A DNA stretch of 12,795 nt from Vulcanimicrobiota bacterium. Its GTDB lineage: Bacteria; Vulcanimicrobiota; Vulcanimicrobiia; Vulcanimicrobiales; Vulcanimicrobiaceae. Numbering within the stretch: the stretch's first letter is position 1; every line of letters begins with the position of its first letter. Position numbers and translations under genes: made by a program. Below, piece after piece: positions 4,559 through 12,175 of the stretch. The stretch lies in contig JAFAMK010000411.1 of assembly GCA_019233415.1 (NCBI GenBank), positions 1 to 12,795 on the forward strand. Direction: 5' to 3'. The notes below the pieces were generated by a model. It saw only the letters and a list, made by a program, of their open reading frames with translations. It ran no database searches and had not been told where the DNA came from.

Positions 4559-7006
4559 TCAGACGGGGGCGGCGGCCTCTCGGGCGACCTCGTGGGTCGG
4601 CATGGCGTCGGCCAGGACCGGCGCGCCGAGCCGCACCTCCAGCATCCGGCCCGCGTCGACACGGCGGCGCAGCATCTCGCCGCGGAACTCGACGGTCACC
4701 TCGCGGGCGCGTTCGCGATCGTTGCACAGGAACATCAAGACTGCACCGGCGGCGTCCTCGAAGGCGACCGCGCCGACCTCGACCGGCGAGGTGCGGACCT
4801 CGTCGGAGACGTCGCGGCCGGCGTAGAGGACCGTGTACGGCTCGTCGGCCGAGGCGAAGTCCATGTCGCCGACGATCCGCTTGCGCTCGGCGTCGATCAC
4901 GTAGCTGTGCCGTCGCCCGCCCCAGTGGACGCGAACCGCGGCGGTCCAGCTCCAGCCGGCCGGGAGCAGCGGCGCGATGTGCGGGCGGCCGCTGGTGCGG
5001 TAGCCGTCGAGCCCGCAGACGGTCTCGGCGACGGCCCACAGGTACTTCGCGCCGGTCCACGGCGAGAGGTACATCCCGCGGTTCGTCAGCGAGCCGCCGT
5101 CGAACCACTCGCCGAACTGGCCCGGGACCGTATTGCGCGTCGCGCCGGCCTCCATCGTCTCGTAGATCGCTTCGAGCCAGTGCGCCGCCTCGGCCGGCGC
5201 GCCGTTGCGCGCCAGCGCGACCGCGAACCAGAGCGTCAGGTCGGGCCAGATTCCGCCCAGCAGCCCGAAGCCGTGCGAGGGGAAGTACCACGAGTCGGCG
5301 GTCGAGATCGTACGCAATCCGACGGGCGTGGTGAAGTCGGGCTCCATCAGCCGCCGCAGGATCGCCGTCCGCACGGCCGGCTCGGCGACTTCGAACAGCA
5401 CGGGGAAGACCTCGTCGGCGGTGAAGTTGTCTTGGTAGTTGCCGTCGCGGTCGTAGTTCAGCACGAACGCCGACGTGTCCGCGTTGAACAGCTTCGCGAT
5501 CATCGCCTCGCGCAGCGCCGTCGCCTCGTGCGAGTACTTCTCCCACGCGGCGCGGTCGTCGACGATCGCGGCGAGGCGCGCCGTCGCTTCGAGCGCGAAG
5601 TACGCCTCGGCGTTGATCTCGGTCACCGCACCGTCGAGCTTGTAGAGCGGGATGATGTTCCGCCACGACGTGATGCCGAACATGTCGTCGCCCGCGGCTT
5701 TGCAGAACAACAGGCCGTGCGCGTCGCGCTGCGTGAGCATGTAATCGGCGATCTTCTTCACCAGCGGGAAGACGCCGCGCAGCCACGCGTCGTCGAGCGT
5801 CGCGTTGTAGTGGTGGAGAACCGCGATGATGTGCAGCGGCGTGTCGTCGTTGACGTTCAGGTCGTAGAACGTCGAGAAGCCGCTGACGCCGCGCACGTAC
5901 TCGACGACCTGACCGCTCGCTTCGACGAAGCGGTTGAACAATTCGATCGCATCGCGCGAGAAGCGCGGCATGAAGTAGTCGTAGCCGTGGACGAACCACG
6001 ACGTGTCGCGCGAGACGAGAATGTCGGACGGCGGTGAGTTGGTCGAGCCCCAGCCCTGCGGGTACTCCTTGATGACGCGCAGCATGTTGACTTTCGCCCA
6101 CACGACGCCGCGGTTGACCAGCGGCGAGGGCGTGAGCAGCCGCGCGTCGGCGAGCTGTTCGGCGTAGTAGCGCTCGGTCGCGGGAAGCGCGTCGGGATCG
6201 TGCAGCAGCTGTTCGAGGACGGGCTTCGAGTGCTCGTCGCCGTCCTTGTGGAAGACGACGGCGAGCCGCAGCGACTCGCGCCCGCCCGGCGCGACGTCGA
6301 TGCGGTGCTCGAACGCGCCGAAGATGCGGCTCGACGCGAACTCGGCGAGCTGCGGCGTGACCTCGCCGAGGTGCGCGCCCTCGCGCAGCGTCCCTTGCAT
6401 CATCCCTTGCAGCAACGTCTGCTCGCGCAGGCCGACGACGACCGCCTGCGGCGTGCGGTTCGCGCCCCACCAGCGAACCCAGCCCGACTCCTCGCCGTAG
6501 GAGCGGATGAACCGCTCGCCGGCGCTCGCGCGCACCTGCTTCTCCGGCTCGCCGTAGAAGCGCTGGCCGATCAGCAGCGCCCACGGAAAGACGCGCACGG
6601 TGGTCGGCGTCGCCGCGGCGTTGTGGACCGTGACGTCGACGACGAAGGAGACGACGCGGTCGTGCCGCGGCCCGTGCGGCACGTAGAACGTCTCGGTGAC
6701 GTGGAGGTCGCGCGCGATCCCGAACTCCGCGACCTGCGCGTACGGCAGGAAGGTGAACTCGCGCGTGATCTGGTGCGGGAACAGCGTCTCGTCGTCGCCC
6801 GCGCGGTACGCGATCTGGTGCGCGCCGAAGATGATCTGATCGGTGTCGGCGTCCCAGAGCCCGCGAATCCCGCCCTTCGGCGTCGAGGTGGCGAAGGTCT
6901 TGAAGTTCCCGAGCGTCTGCCCGAACGGGGTGTGCTCCTCGTGGAGGACGTAGGCGCTGAACTCGTTGCGCTGCGCGTCGAAGGTCGATGCCACGGCACG
7001 GTCCAC
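4559..7006 (-). CDS. Six-hairpin glycoside hydrolase, glycogen-debranching/MGH1-like
   Basis: An 815-residue (alpha/alpha)6-barrel glycosidase. An N-terminal beta-rich domain (about 1-285; GQTLGNFKTFAT, FPHQITREFTF, VTETFYVPHGPRHDRVVSFV) precedes the barrel (about 290-665) and a C-terminal beta domain (about 670-800). Barrel motifs are SRDTSWFVHGYDYF (332-345, Asp334 a candidate acid), FYDLNVNDDTPLHI (380-393), STADSWYFPSHGF (568-580), GGIWPDLTLWF (584-594) and FGEWFDGG (631-638, Glu633 a candidate catalytic carboxylate). These resemble amylo-1,6-glucosidase and related proteins; the exact substrate (glycogen, trehalose-like or other alpha-glucoside) cannot be read. No signal peptide is seen, so cytosolic action is likely. 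The start is GTG 7006; GTG 6994 is nearly as good. It is divergent from ispE by about 41 nt and heads the minus-strand block. Confidence 0.85.
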   Translation of the reverse strand: MDRAVASTFDAQRNEFSAYVLHEEHTPFGQTLGNFKTFATSTPKGGIRGLWDADTDQIIFGAHQIAYRAGDDETLFPHQITREFTFLPYAQVAEFGIARDLHVTETFYVPHGPRHDRVVSFVVDVTVHNAAATPTTVRVFPWALLIGQRFYGEPEKQVRASAGERFIRSYGEESGWVRWWGANRTPQAVVVGLREQTLLQGMMQGTLREGAHLGEVTPQLAEFASSRIFGAFEHRIDVAPGGRESLRLAVVFHKDGDEHSKPVLEQLLHDPDALPATERYYAEQLADARLLTPSPLVNRGVVWAKVNMLRVIKEYPQGWGSTNSPPSDILVSRDTSWFVHGYDYFMPRFSRDAIELFNRFVEASGQVVEYVRGVSGFSTFYDLNVNDDTPLHIIAVLHHYNATLDDAWLRGVFPLVKKIADYMLTQRDAHGLLFCKAAGDDMFGITSWRNIIPLYKLDGAVTEINAEAYFALEATARLAAIVDDRAAWEKYSHEATALREAMIAKLFNADTSAFVLNYDRDGNYQDNFTADEVFPVLFEVAEPAVRTAILRRLMEPDFTTPVGLRTISTADSWYFPSHGFGLLGGIWPDLTLWFAVALARNGAPAEAAHWLEAIYETMEAGATRNTVPGQFGEWFDGGSLTNRGMYLSPWTGAKYLWAVAETVCGLDGYRTSGRPHIAPLLPAGWSWTAAVRVHWGGRRHSYVIDAERKRIVGDMDFASADEPYTVLYAGRDVSDEVRTSPVEVGAVAFEDAAGAVLMFLCNDRERAREVTVEFRGEMLRRRVDAGRMLEVRLGAPVLADAMPTHEVAREAAAPV

Positions 7007-7047
7007 TACCCGGGGGCGTTCGCCGCGGCCTCCTCGAACGGCTCGGC

Positions 7048-7914
7048 GTGCTGGCCTGCGCGAAGATCAACCTGACGCTGGAGATCCTCGCGCGCCGCGA
7101 CGACGGCTATCACGCCCTGCGCAGCGTCATGGTCCCGGTCGCGCTCGCCGACGAGCTTGCGTTCGAACCGGCCGCACGCTTCGCGTTCGCGTGCGACCCG
7201 CCGGCCCTGACCGATGACAACCTGGTCACCCGCGCGTTCGCCCGCATCGGGCTCGCCGAGCGGCCCGTCGCAGTGACGCTGCGCAAGCATGTCCCCGTCG
7301 GTGCGGGGCTCGGCGGCGGGTCGAGCGACGCGGCGGCCGTGCTGCGCGCCGCGATGGACGGCGCGTTCGGCCCGCTGCCGGCGCGCGACTGGGTCGCGGA
7401 CGCGCGCGCCCTCGGCTCGGACGTTCCGTTCTTCTTGGCCGACGGACCCGCGCTGGTCGAAGGGACGGGCGAGCGCGTCACCGCGCTCGGCGCGGCGCCG
7501 CCGTGGTGGCTCGTGCTGGCGATGCCGAACGTCCACGTCGCGACAGGGCCGGCGTACGCCGCGCTTGCCGGCTCGCGTGCAACCCAGCCGCCACCAACGC
7601 GGCCGCGGAATACGTCGGCAACGCTGCGCTGCGGCGAGGCGTTGCAGCGTGCCGACTACGACGCCGTGCTCGCGGCGATGACGAACGACTTCGAATCGAT
7701 CGTGCGCGGTGCATATCCCGCCGTCGACGCGACGCTGCGCGCACTCGACGAGGCCGGCGCACCGGGGCGCGCGATGCTCTCCGGCTCGGGCGGCGCGTGC
7801 TTCGCGCTGTTTGCGCGCGAGGACGACGCGCGCGCGCTCGCCGCGCGGCTGCGCGCGCCCGGCGCAACGCGCGTCGAGGTGGTGCCGTTCGCGACGAGCG
7901 CGACGTGGCGCTAG
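7048..7914 (+). CDS. ispE: 4-diphosphocytidyl-2-C-methyl-D-erythritol kinase IspE
   Basis: A 288-residue GHMP kinase that phosphorylates CDP-methylerythritol in the MEP pathway to IPP/DMAPP. AKINLTLEILARRDDGYH (5-22) carries the conserved Lys6; the ATP loop is PVGAGLGGGSSDAAAVLRA (83-101); GSDVPFFL (123-130) carries catalytic Asp125; and MLSGSGGACFALF (243-255) is the third GHMP motif. A GTG at 7048 is chosen because an upstream ATG at 6988 would put the start inside the oppositely oriented glycosidase and add 20 residues not typical of IspE. No strong ribosome site is visible for either. It is followed with a 10-nt overlap by the MobA-like gene. Residues 176-195 (RATQPPPTRPRN region) form a flexible insert. 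Confidence 0.94.
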   Translation: MLACAKINLTLEILARRDDGYHALRSVMVPVALADELAFEPAARFAFACDPPALTDDNLVTRAFARIGLAERPVAVTLRKHVPVGAGLGGGSSDAAAVLRAAMDGAFGPLPARDWVADARALGSDVPFFLADGPALVEGTGERVTALGAAPPWWLVLAMPNVHVATGPAYAALAGSRATQPPPTRPRNTSATLRCGEALQRADYDAVLAAMTNDFESIVRGAYPAVDATLRALDEAGAPGRAMLSGSGGACFALFAREDDARALAARLRAPGATRVEVVPFATSATWR

Positions 7915-8669
7915 ACGCGATCGTCCTCGCCGGCGGTCCGCCGGATGCGGTCGCGGCGCTCGAACCGGGCGCGCCGAACAAGGCGTTCGTGCGCGTCGGC
8001 GGCGTCCCGCTCGTGCAGCGCACGATCGCCGGACTGCGCGCGTCGTCGCGCATCGACCGCATCGTCGCGGTCGCGCCGCCGTCGGCGGCCGCGCATCCCG
8101 CACTTGCCGGCGCGAGCGAGGTGCGCGGCGACGGCGCGCGGATGATCGAAAGCCTGCGCTCGGGACTGCAAGGCTTCACCGAAGACGCGCTGGTGATCGT
8201 CGCCGCGTCCGACCTGCCGGCGCTCGACGCGCCGGCGGTCGACGAGTTCGTCGACGGGCTGCTGCCGCGCAGCCTCGACGTCGCGTACGCGTGCCTCGAA
8301 CGTCGCTATCACGATGCGGCGTACCGCGAGTTTCCGCACACCTGGGCACGGATGCGCGAGGGGATGTTCTGCGGCGGGGGCGTCGTCGCGCTGCGCCCGC
8401 GCGTCCTGCCGCCGCTCGCGACGGTTCTGGACGCGCTCGGCCGCGCGCGCAAGTCGCCGCTGCGGCTGGCCTCGCTGCTCGGCTGGGACGTGCTCGCGCG
8501 CTTCGCGCTGGGCCGGCTCGCGATCGCCGACGCGGAAGCGCGCGCATCGCGGCTGCTCGGCGGCGCGCGGGTCGGCGCGATCCGCTGCACGCGGCCGCAA
8601 ATCGCGCTGAACGTCGACCGCGTCGACGACGTCGCCCGCGCGAACGCGCGCTTCGGCGAGCGGGCGTAA
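7905..8669 (+). CDS. MobA-like NTP transferase domain protein
   Basis: A 254-residue protein of the MobA/GlmU/IspD nucleotidyltransferase superfamily. DAIVLAGG (4-11) is the Rossmann start, PNKAFVRVGGVPLVQRTIAGL (24-44) supplies the Lys26 expected to contact phosphate, and VAASDLPALDAPAVDEFV (99-116) carries metal-binding Asp103. The signature loop is LAGGPPDAVAAL instead of the usual LAGGxSxRMG, so nucleotide specificity or activity may be altered. It is not IspD: the CTP-site sequence and length do not fit. Proteins like this commonly adjoin ispE in several bacterial lineages, which argues for a linked but unassigned role. The GTG at 7905 overlaps the ispE stop by 10 nt, and the frame continues to TAA at 8669. 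The C-terminal third (about 170-254) has Arg/Ala-rich helices. Confidence 0.78.
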   Translation: MALDAIVLAGGPPDAVAALEPGAPNKAFVRVGGVPLVQRTIAGLRASSRIDRIVAVAPPSAAAHPALAGASEVRGDGARMIESLRSGLQGFTEDALVIVAASDLPALDAPAVDEFVDGLLPRSLDVAYACLERRYHDAAYREFPHTWARMREGMFCGGGVVALRPRVLPPLATVLDALGRARKSPLRLASLLGWDVLARFALGRLAIADAEARASRLLGGARVGAIRCTRPQIALNVDRVDDVARANARFGERA

Positions 8670-8701
8670 CGCCGCACGGCGCCGCTGCGTTGCACAGGAC
8701 G

Positions 8702-9316
8702 ATGCGTTTCGCCACCGCTGCCGTCCTCGCGCTCGCCCTTCTGCCCACCAGCCCCGCACTCGCGCAGAGCACGCCGGCGCCGTGCGACGCGCGGGCCGCG
8801 AACCTCGGCGGAATCGGGCGCGCGAGCGTCGTCGCGTTCACCGGGCCGGTGCTCGGCGCACGCGTCTGCGCCACGGTCGCGAACCTCGCGAGCGACACGT
8901 TCACGGTACGGATCGCCGACGCGGCGCCCGCCGACGCGCTCGTCGCCGCCGCGCTGACCGGCGAACCGGGGACCGCCGCGTTGCCCTTCGACGGTGCGAC
9001 CGCGGTCGGCCGCTACGTGATCGCGCCGCCCGGGACGATCCCCTCGTTCAACGGCGAGATCGCGGAGGCGCCGCGCGTCGTCGTCGCGTTCGCCGGCGCG
9101 CGCGTCTTGGTGATCGGGACCACGCCGGTCGCGCTGGTCGACCTCGCGCGCGAGCTGCGCGATCAGCCCGACTTGTTCGGCGCCGACGCGATCGAACGCG
9201 CGGTCCTGATCGCAAGCGGACCCGGCGCCGCGCTCTCGCTTCACACCGCCGACGGGGTTGTCGGCACGGACAACATCGCGACGTCAAAGGTCTTGGTCTT
9301 TATTAAGCGAGGCTGA
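8702..9316 (+). CDS. Secreted protein, possibly degenerate phosphodiester-glycosidase-like
   Basis: A 204-residue protein with a clear Sec signal peptide (MRFATAAVLALALLPTSPALAQ, cleavage after about residue 22). The mature part is beta-rich. Its second half contains RYVIAPPGTIPSFNGE, PRVVVAFAGARVLVIGT, PVALVDLARELRDQPDLFG, then IERAVLIASGPGAALSLHTADG. The order strand - LA helix - xxAxxLxxGPGxAL recalls phosphodiester glycosidase (NAGPA-type) domains, in which the last block is NLDGGGSS; here it reads IASGPGA, so the catalytic Asp appears missing. This resemblance is tentative. The start ATG 8702 has AGGA two bases before the spacer CG. It lies 32 nt after the MobA-like gene. Its TGA (9314-9316) sits inside the left arm of a 46-nt palindrome. 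Confidence 0.72.
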   Translation: MRFATAAVLALALLPTSPALAQSTPAPCDARAANLGGIGRASVVAFTGPVLGARVCATVANLASDTFTVRIADAAPADALVAAALTGEPGTAALPFDGATAVGRYVIAPPGTIPSFNGEIAEAPRVVVAFAGARVLVIGTTPVALVDLARELRDQPDLFGADAIERAVLIASGPGAALSLHTADGVVGTDNIATSKVLVFIKRG

Positions 9317-9357
9317 GATTCTGCTGGGGAGCGGCCGCTCCCCAGCAGATTCTCAGC
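9312..9357. repeat. 46-nt near-perfect palindrome centred on GCGGCCGC
   Basis: Every pair from 9312/9357 inward is complementary except one T/T at 9319/9350; the inner 30 bp (9320-9349) is perfect, with a GGCC centre at 9333-9336. As RNA it would fold into a stem of about 20 bp with a minimal loop on either strand. It contains the stop codon of the secreted protein gene and precedes the glycosyltransferase start by 30 nt. No T run follows on either strand, so it is not a classical intrinsic terminator, though it may still stop transcription or block mRNA decay. Confidence 0.85.
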
Positions 9358-9387
9358 GCGCACGGGTACTCCGGCTTCGTGCGCACC

Positions 9388-10560
9388 ATGACGGTGCTTT
9401 GCGATCGCGTCGGAGACGCGGGGGGCGCGGAGCGCTACTGGGAGACCGTCCTGCCGGCCCTCGCATCCGGGCCGGCAGCGGTGCGTTTGCTGGCGCGCGA
9501 GATCACCGGCGGCGCGCGCTTCGGCGTCGACGCGCGCGCGATCGCCTGGGGCGCGGAAGACGAACTGCCCGCGCCGGCTGCGGCGCGCGCCGTCGCCGAC
9601 GAGTTGGCGCGCAATCCCGCCGACGTCGTCGTCACCGCGAGCGTCTTCGACGTCGCGGTCCTCGACGCGGTGCGCGCGCACGCGCCGCGCTGGCTCGTGC
9701 GCATCCACGACCACCGCGCGTTCTGCCCGACCGGTGACCGCGTCTACCCGCAGTTCGAAGCGCCGTGCACCTCACCGATGGGTGCCGCGTGCCGCGGCGC
9801 CGCGGTCGTGCGCGGCTGCGTCTTCGGACCGCGCCCGTCGACCTATCGCCGCATTCGCGCGCGTGAGGCCGTGCGCGACCGCATCGCGCGCGCCGACGGC
9901 GTGCTCGTGTCGAGCGAGCACATGCGCGCGACCTGCATCGCGAACGGGATCGATCCCGCGCGGATCGCGATCACGCCGCCGCCGCTTCCCGACGCCGCGT
10001 TCGCGCCGGCGCCCGCGCCGCGGCCGCGCGCGCGCACGCTGCTGTTCGCCTCGCGCCTGACGCCGCGCAAAGGGCTGCGCTCGCTGCTCGGCGCGCTCGC
10101 GCGGCTGACCCGCAGCGAACGCCCGGCACTCGTCGTCGCCGGCACCGGCGATGGCGAAGAACACGACGCGCGCGCGCAGGCCGAGCGCGACGGCATCGAC
10201 GTCGCGTGGCGCGGCCACCTCGACGCGGGAACGCTGCGCGCGGAGATCGACGCCGCCGACGCGGTCGCCGTGCCGTCGCTCTGGCCCGAGCCGTTCGGCC
10301 TGGTCGGCATCGAGGCGCAGGCGCGCGGGCGTCCCGCCGTCGCGTACAGCGTCGGCGGAATCGAGGACTGGATCGCCGGCGCCGGGATCGCCGTGCGGCG
10401 CGGCGACGAGGCCGCGCTCGCCGGCGCGATTCGCGCGATCCTCGACGAGACGACGTGGTCCACGTTTTCTTCAGCCGCGCGGGCGCGCGCGGAAGCCTAC
10501 CGGCTCGATACGCACGTCGAGCGACTCTTGCACGTTTTCGAAGGAGCGACCATTCCATGA
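9388..10560 (+). CDS. GT4-family glycosyltransferase
   Basis: A 390-residue GT-B retaining glycosyltransferase. The N-terminal acceptor domain starts MTVLCDRVGDAGGAERYWE (1-19). The donor domain from about 216 shows LLFASRLTPRKGLRSLL (218-234) and the E-x7-E motif EPFGLVGIE (Glu301, Glu309). Between them is a Cys-bearing insert HDHRAFCPTGDR...C...C...C (Cys113, 127, 135, 144), typical of one GT4 clade and possibly metal-binding. The start ATG 9388 fits the family N-terminus; GTG 9379 is the alternative. Its TGA overlaps the sqdB ATG (ATGA), so the two proteins should be made together. It is therefore the best candidate to transfer sulfoquinovose, but it lacks resemblance to SqdX/SQD2 N-termini. 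Acceptor and sugar are inferred from context only. Confidence 0.88.
   Translation: MTVLCDRVGDAGGAERYWETVLPALASGPAAVRLLAREITGGARFGVDARAIAWGAEDELPAPAAARAVADELARNPADVVVTASVFDVAVLDAVRAHAPRWLVRIHDHRAFCPTGDRVYPQFEAPCTSPMGAACRGAAVVRGCVFGPRPSTYRRIRAREAVRDRIARADGVLVSSEHMRATCIANGIDPARIAITPPPLPDAAFAPAPAPRPRARTLLFASRLTPRKGLRSLLGALARLTRSERPALVVAGTGDGEEHDARAQAERDGIDVAWRGHLDAGTLRAEIDAADAVAVPSLWPEPFGLVGIEAQARGRPAVAYSVGGIEDWIAGAGIAVRRGDEAALAGAIRAILDETTWSTFSSAARARAEAYRLDTHVERLLHVFEGATIP
10541..10546 (+). promoter_or_regulatory. Strong Shine-Dalgarno of the sulfoquinovose synthase gene
   Basis: AAGGAG lies 10 nt before ATG 10557, inside the end of the glycosyltransferase gene. It fixes the start and is the best ribosome site in the window. 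Confidence 0.7.
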
Positions 10561-11747
10561 AGGTCCTGGTGATCGGCGGCGACGGCTACTGCGGATGGGC
10601 GACCTCGCTCTACCTGTCGAGCCGCGGGCACGACGTCACGATCGCCGACAACCTGGTGCGCCGCGCCTGGGACCGCGAGCACGGACTCGATTCGCTCGTG
10701 CCGATCGCGTCGCTGCGCCGCCGCATCGACGAGTGGACGCGCGTCACCGGCCGGACCATCCGCATGGACGAGACCGACGTCACCGACTACGACGCGCTCT
10801 GCCGCGCGGTGCGCACCGCCGCGCCGGACGCCGTCGTGCACTTCGGGCAGCAGCGCAGCGCGCCGTTCTCGATGATCGACCGCGAGCACGCGGTGCGCAC
10901 GCACCTGAACAACACGGTCGGGAACATGAACGTCCTGTGGGCGCTGCAGGAACACGCGCCGCACGCGCACTTGGTCAAACTCGGCACGATGGGCGAGTAC
11001 GGGACGCCGAACATCGACGTCGAGGAAGGCTTCATCACGATCGAGCACAACGGGCGCAGCGACCGGCTTCCGTTTCCGAAGCAGCCCGGTTCGTTCTACC
11101 ACCTCACGAAGGTCAGCGACAGCGACCAGATCTTCTTCGCCTGCCGCGTCTGGGGGCTGCGCGCGACCGACCTGAACCAGGGCGTCGTCTACGGCACGCA
11201 CACCGAGCAGACCGCGCTCTCGCCGGCGCTCGCCAACCGGTACGACTACGACCACATCTTCGGGACCGTCATCAACCGCTTCTGCGTGCAGGCCGCGCTC
11301 GGCCACCCGCTGACCGTGTACGGGCGCGGCGGCCAGACGCGCTCGTTCCTCGACATCCGCGACACGGTGCGCTGCGTCGAGATCGCGCTCGAACACCCGG
11401 CGCAGGAGGGCGAGTACCGCGTCTTCAACCAGTTCACCGAGATGTTCGCCGTCGAACAGTTGGCGGAGCGCGTGCGGCACGTCGCACAGTCGCTGGGCCT
11501 GCCGTGCGAGATCACGCACGTCGCCAACCCGCGCGTCGAGCGCGAGTCGCACTACTACAACTGCGTGAACACCAATCTGCGCTCGCTGGGCCTCGAACCG
11601 ACGCCGCTCTCGGACGAAACGATCGCCGGCCTCATCACGCTCGCGCACGAGCACCGCGAACGCGTCGACCTGCGCCTGATCCCGCCGCGGGTGGAGTGGC
11701 GCCCGGCCGCCGAAGGCCCGGCGCACGGGACGATCGCGGTCGCCTAG
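10557..11747 (+). CDS. sqdB: UDP-sulfoquinovose synthase (SQD1/SqdB type)
   Basis: A 396-residue extended SDR enzyme that converts UDP-glucose plus sulfite into UDP-sulfoquinovose, the head-group donor of the sulfolipid SQDG. The NAD fold begins VLVIGGDGYCGWATSLYLS (3-21), followed by NLVRRAWD (32-39), VVHFGQQRSAPFSMIDR (93-109), the catalytic Thr144 in KLGTMGEYGTPNID (141-154), and Tyr181/Lys185 in SFYHLTK. RATDLNQGVVYG, NRFCVQAALGHPLTVYG and RVFNQFTE then follow. These blocks match plant SQD1 closely, and Thr144/Tyr181/Lys185 sit one position before Arabidopsis Thr145/Tyr182/Lys186. Length matches mature SQD1. ATG 10557 overlaps the glycosyltransferase stop and has AAGGAG in front. It is followed by the 138-aa gene, whose GTG shares a base with the TAG. 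Confidence 0.95.
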   Translation: MKVLVIGGDGYCGWATSLYLSSRGHDVTIADNLVRRAWDREHGLDSLVPIASLRRRIDEWTRVTGRTIRMDETDVTDYDALCRAVRTAAPDAVVHFGQQRSAPFSMIDREHAVRTHLNNTVGNMNVLWALQEHAPHAHLVKLGTMGEYGTPNIDVEEGFITIEHNGRSDRLPFPKQPGSFYHLTKVSDSDQIFFACRVWGLRATDLNQGVVYGTHTEQTALSPALANRYDYDHIFGTVINRFCVQAALGHPLTVYGRGGQTRSFLDIRDTVRCVEIALEHPAQEGEYRVFNQFTEMFAVEQLAERVRHVAQSLGLPCEITHVANPRVERESHYYNCVNTNLRSLGLEPTPLSDETIAGLITLAHEHRERVDLRLIPPRVEWRPAAEGPAHGTIAVA

Positions 11748-12163
11748 TGCTGCACACCGCGCACCCGCCGATCCCCGTCGTGGTGCGCGCCGTGGTCGTT
11801 TCCGGCGACAATCAGCAGGCCCATGCGTACGCGGCTGCGGGCAGCAAGGCATATCTCACCGAGTTTCCGCAGCCACTGGTCGTGCGCGTCGAGGGCGGCT
11901 CCGCCGATCACGGCACGCGGCTCGTCAGATTCCGTTGCACGACGCCCGGCTGCGTCTTTCCGCCGGTCGATGCGGACGCCGAACCGAAATCCCTGGAGCG
12001 CCACGGCGAGACCTTGATCGTGACGGTCGAAAAAGGCCGCGCGCAAATCCGTGCCTTCGTCCGCGCGCCGCATCCGGCCGTCACCTACACGATCGTCGCC
12101 GAGCCCGTCAACGACAAGAGCGAACGCCCCGTCGCGGCGTCGTTCACGATCGTCTCGCGCTGA
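11747..12163 (+). CDS. 138-aa protein of unknown function, coupled to sqdB
   Basis: Not recognised. Translation from the GTG at 11747 (TAGTG overlap with the sqdB stop) gives a beta-rich protein: IPVVVRAVVVSGD (9-21), AYAAAGSKAYLTEF (26-39), PLVVRVEGG (42-50), TRLVRFRCTTPGCVFPP with a CTTPGC pair, TLIVTVEKGRAQIRAFVRAP and TYTIVAEPVNDK near the end. The alternating strands and an FTIVS terminus suggest an Ig-like or similar beta-sandwich. No signal peptide or membrane helix follows this start. An export signal would need a different start, and none is seen. The single-base overlap argues that it is made with SqdB and the glycosyltransferase. It ends 12 nt from the convergent ubiX stop. Confidence 0.65.
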   Translation: MLHTAHPPIPVVVRAVVVSGDNQQAHAYAAAGSKAYLTEFPQPLVVRVEGGSADHGTRLVRFRCTTPGCVFPPVDADAEPKSLERHGETLIVTVEKGRAQIRAFVRAPHPAVTYTIVAEPVNDKSERPVAASFTIVSR

Positions 12164-12175
12164 CGCGCGCGGCGC

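Noticed and set aside
4235..6037. 600-codon plus-strand open frame opposite the glycosidase
   Set aside because: Composition (Arg, Val, Asp, Gly-rich without structure) is that of an antisense frame; the glycosidase on the other strand is clear.
6988..7047. Longer ispE starting at ATG 6988
   Set aside because: It would overlap the divergent glycosidase start and add 20 residues not seen in IspE proteins; GTG 7048 fits better.
4467..7070. 867-codon minus-strand frame in a different phase from the glycosidase
   Set aside because: Arg-rich shifted-frame translation of the glycosidase with no motifs.
10497..11852. 451-codon minus-strand frame opposite sqdB
   Set aside because: Mirror of the sqdB coding sequence; no recognisable domain and no ribosome site.
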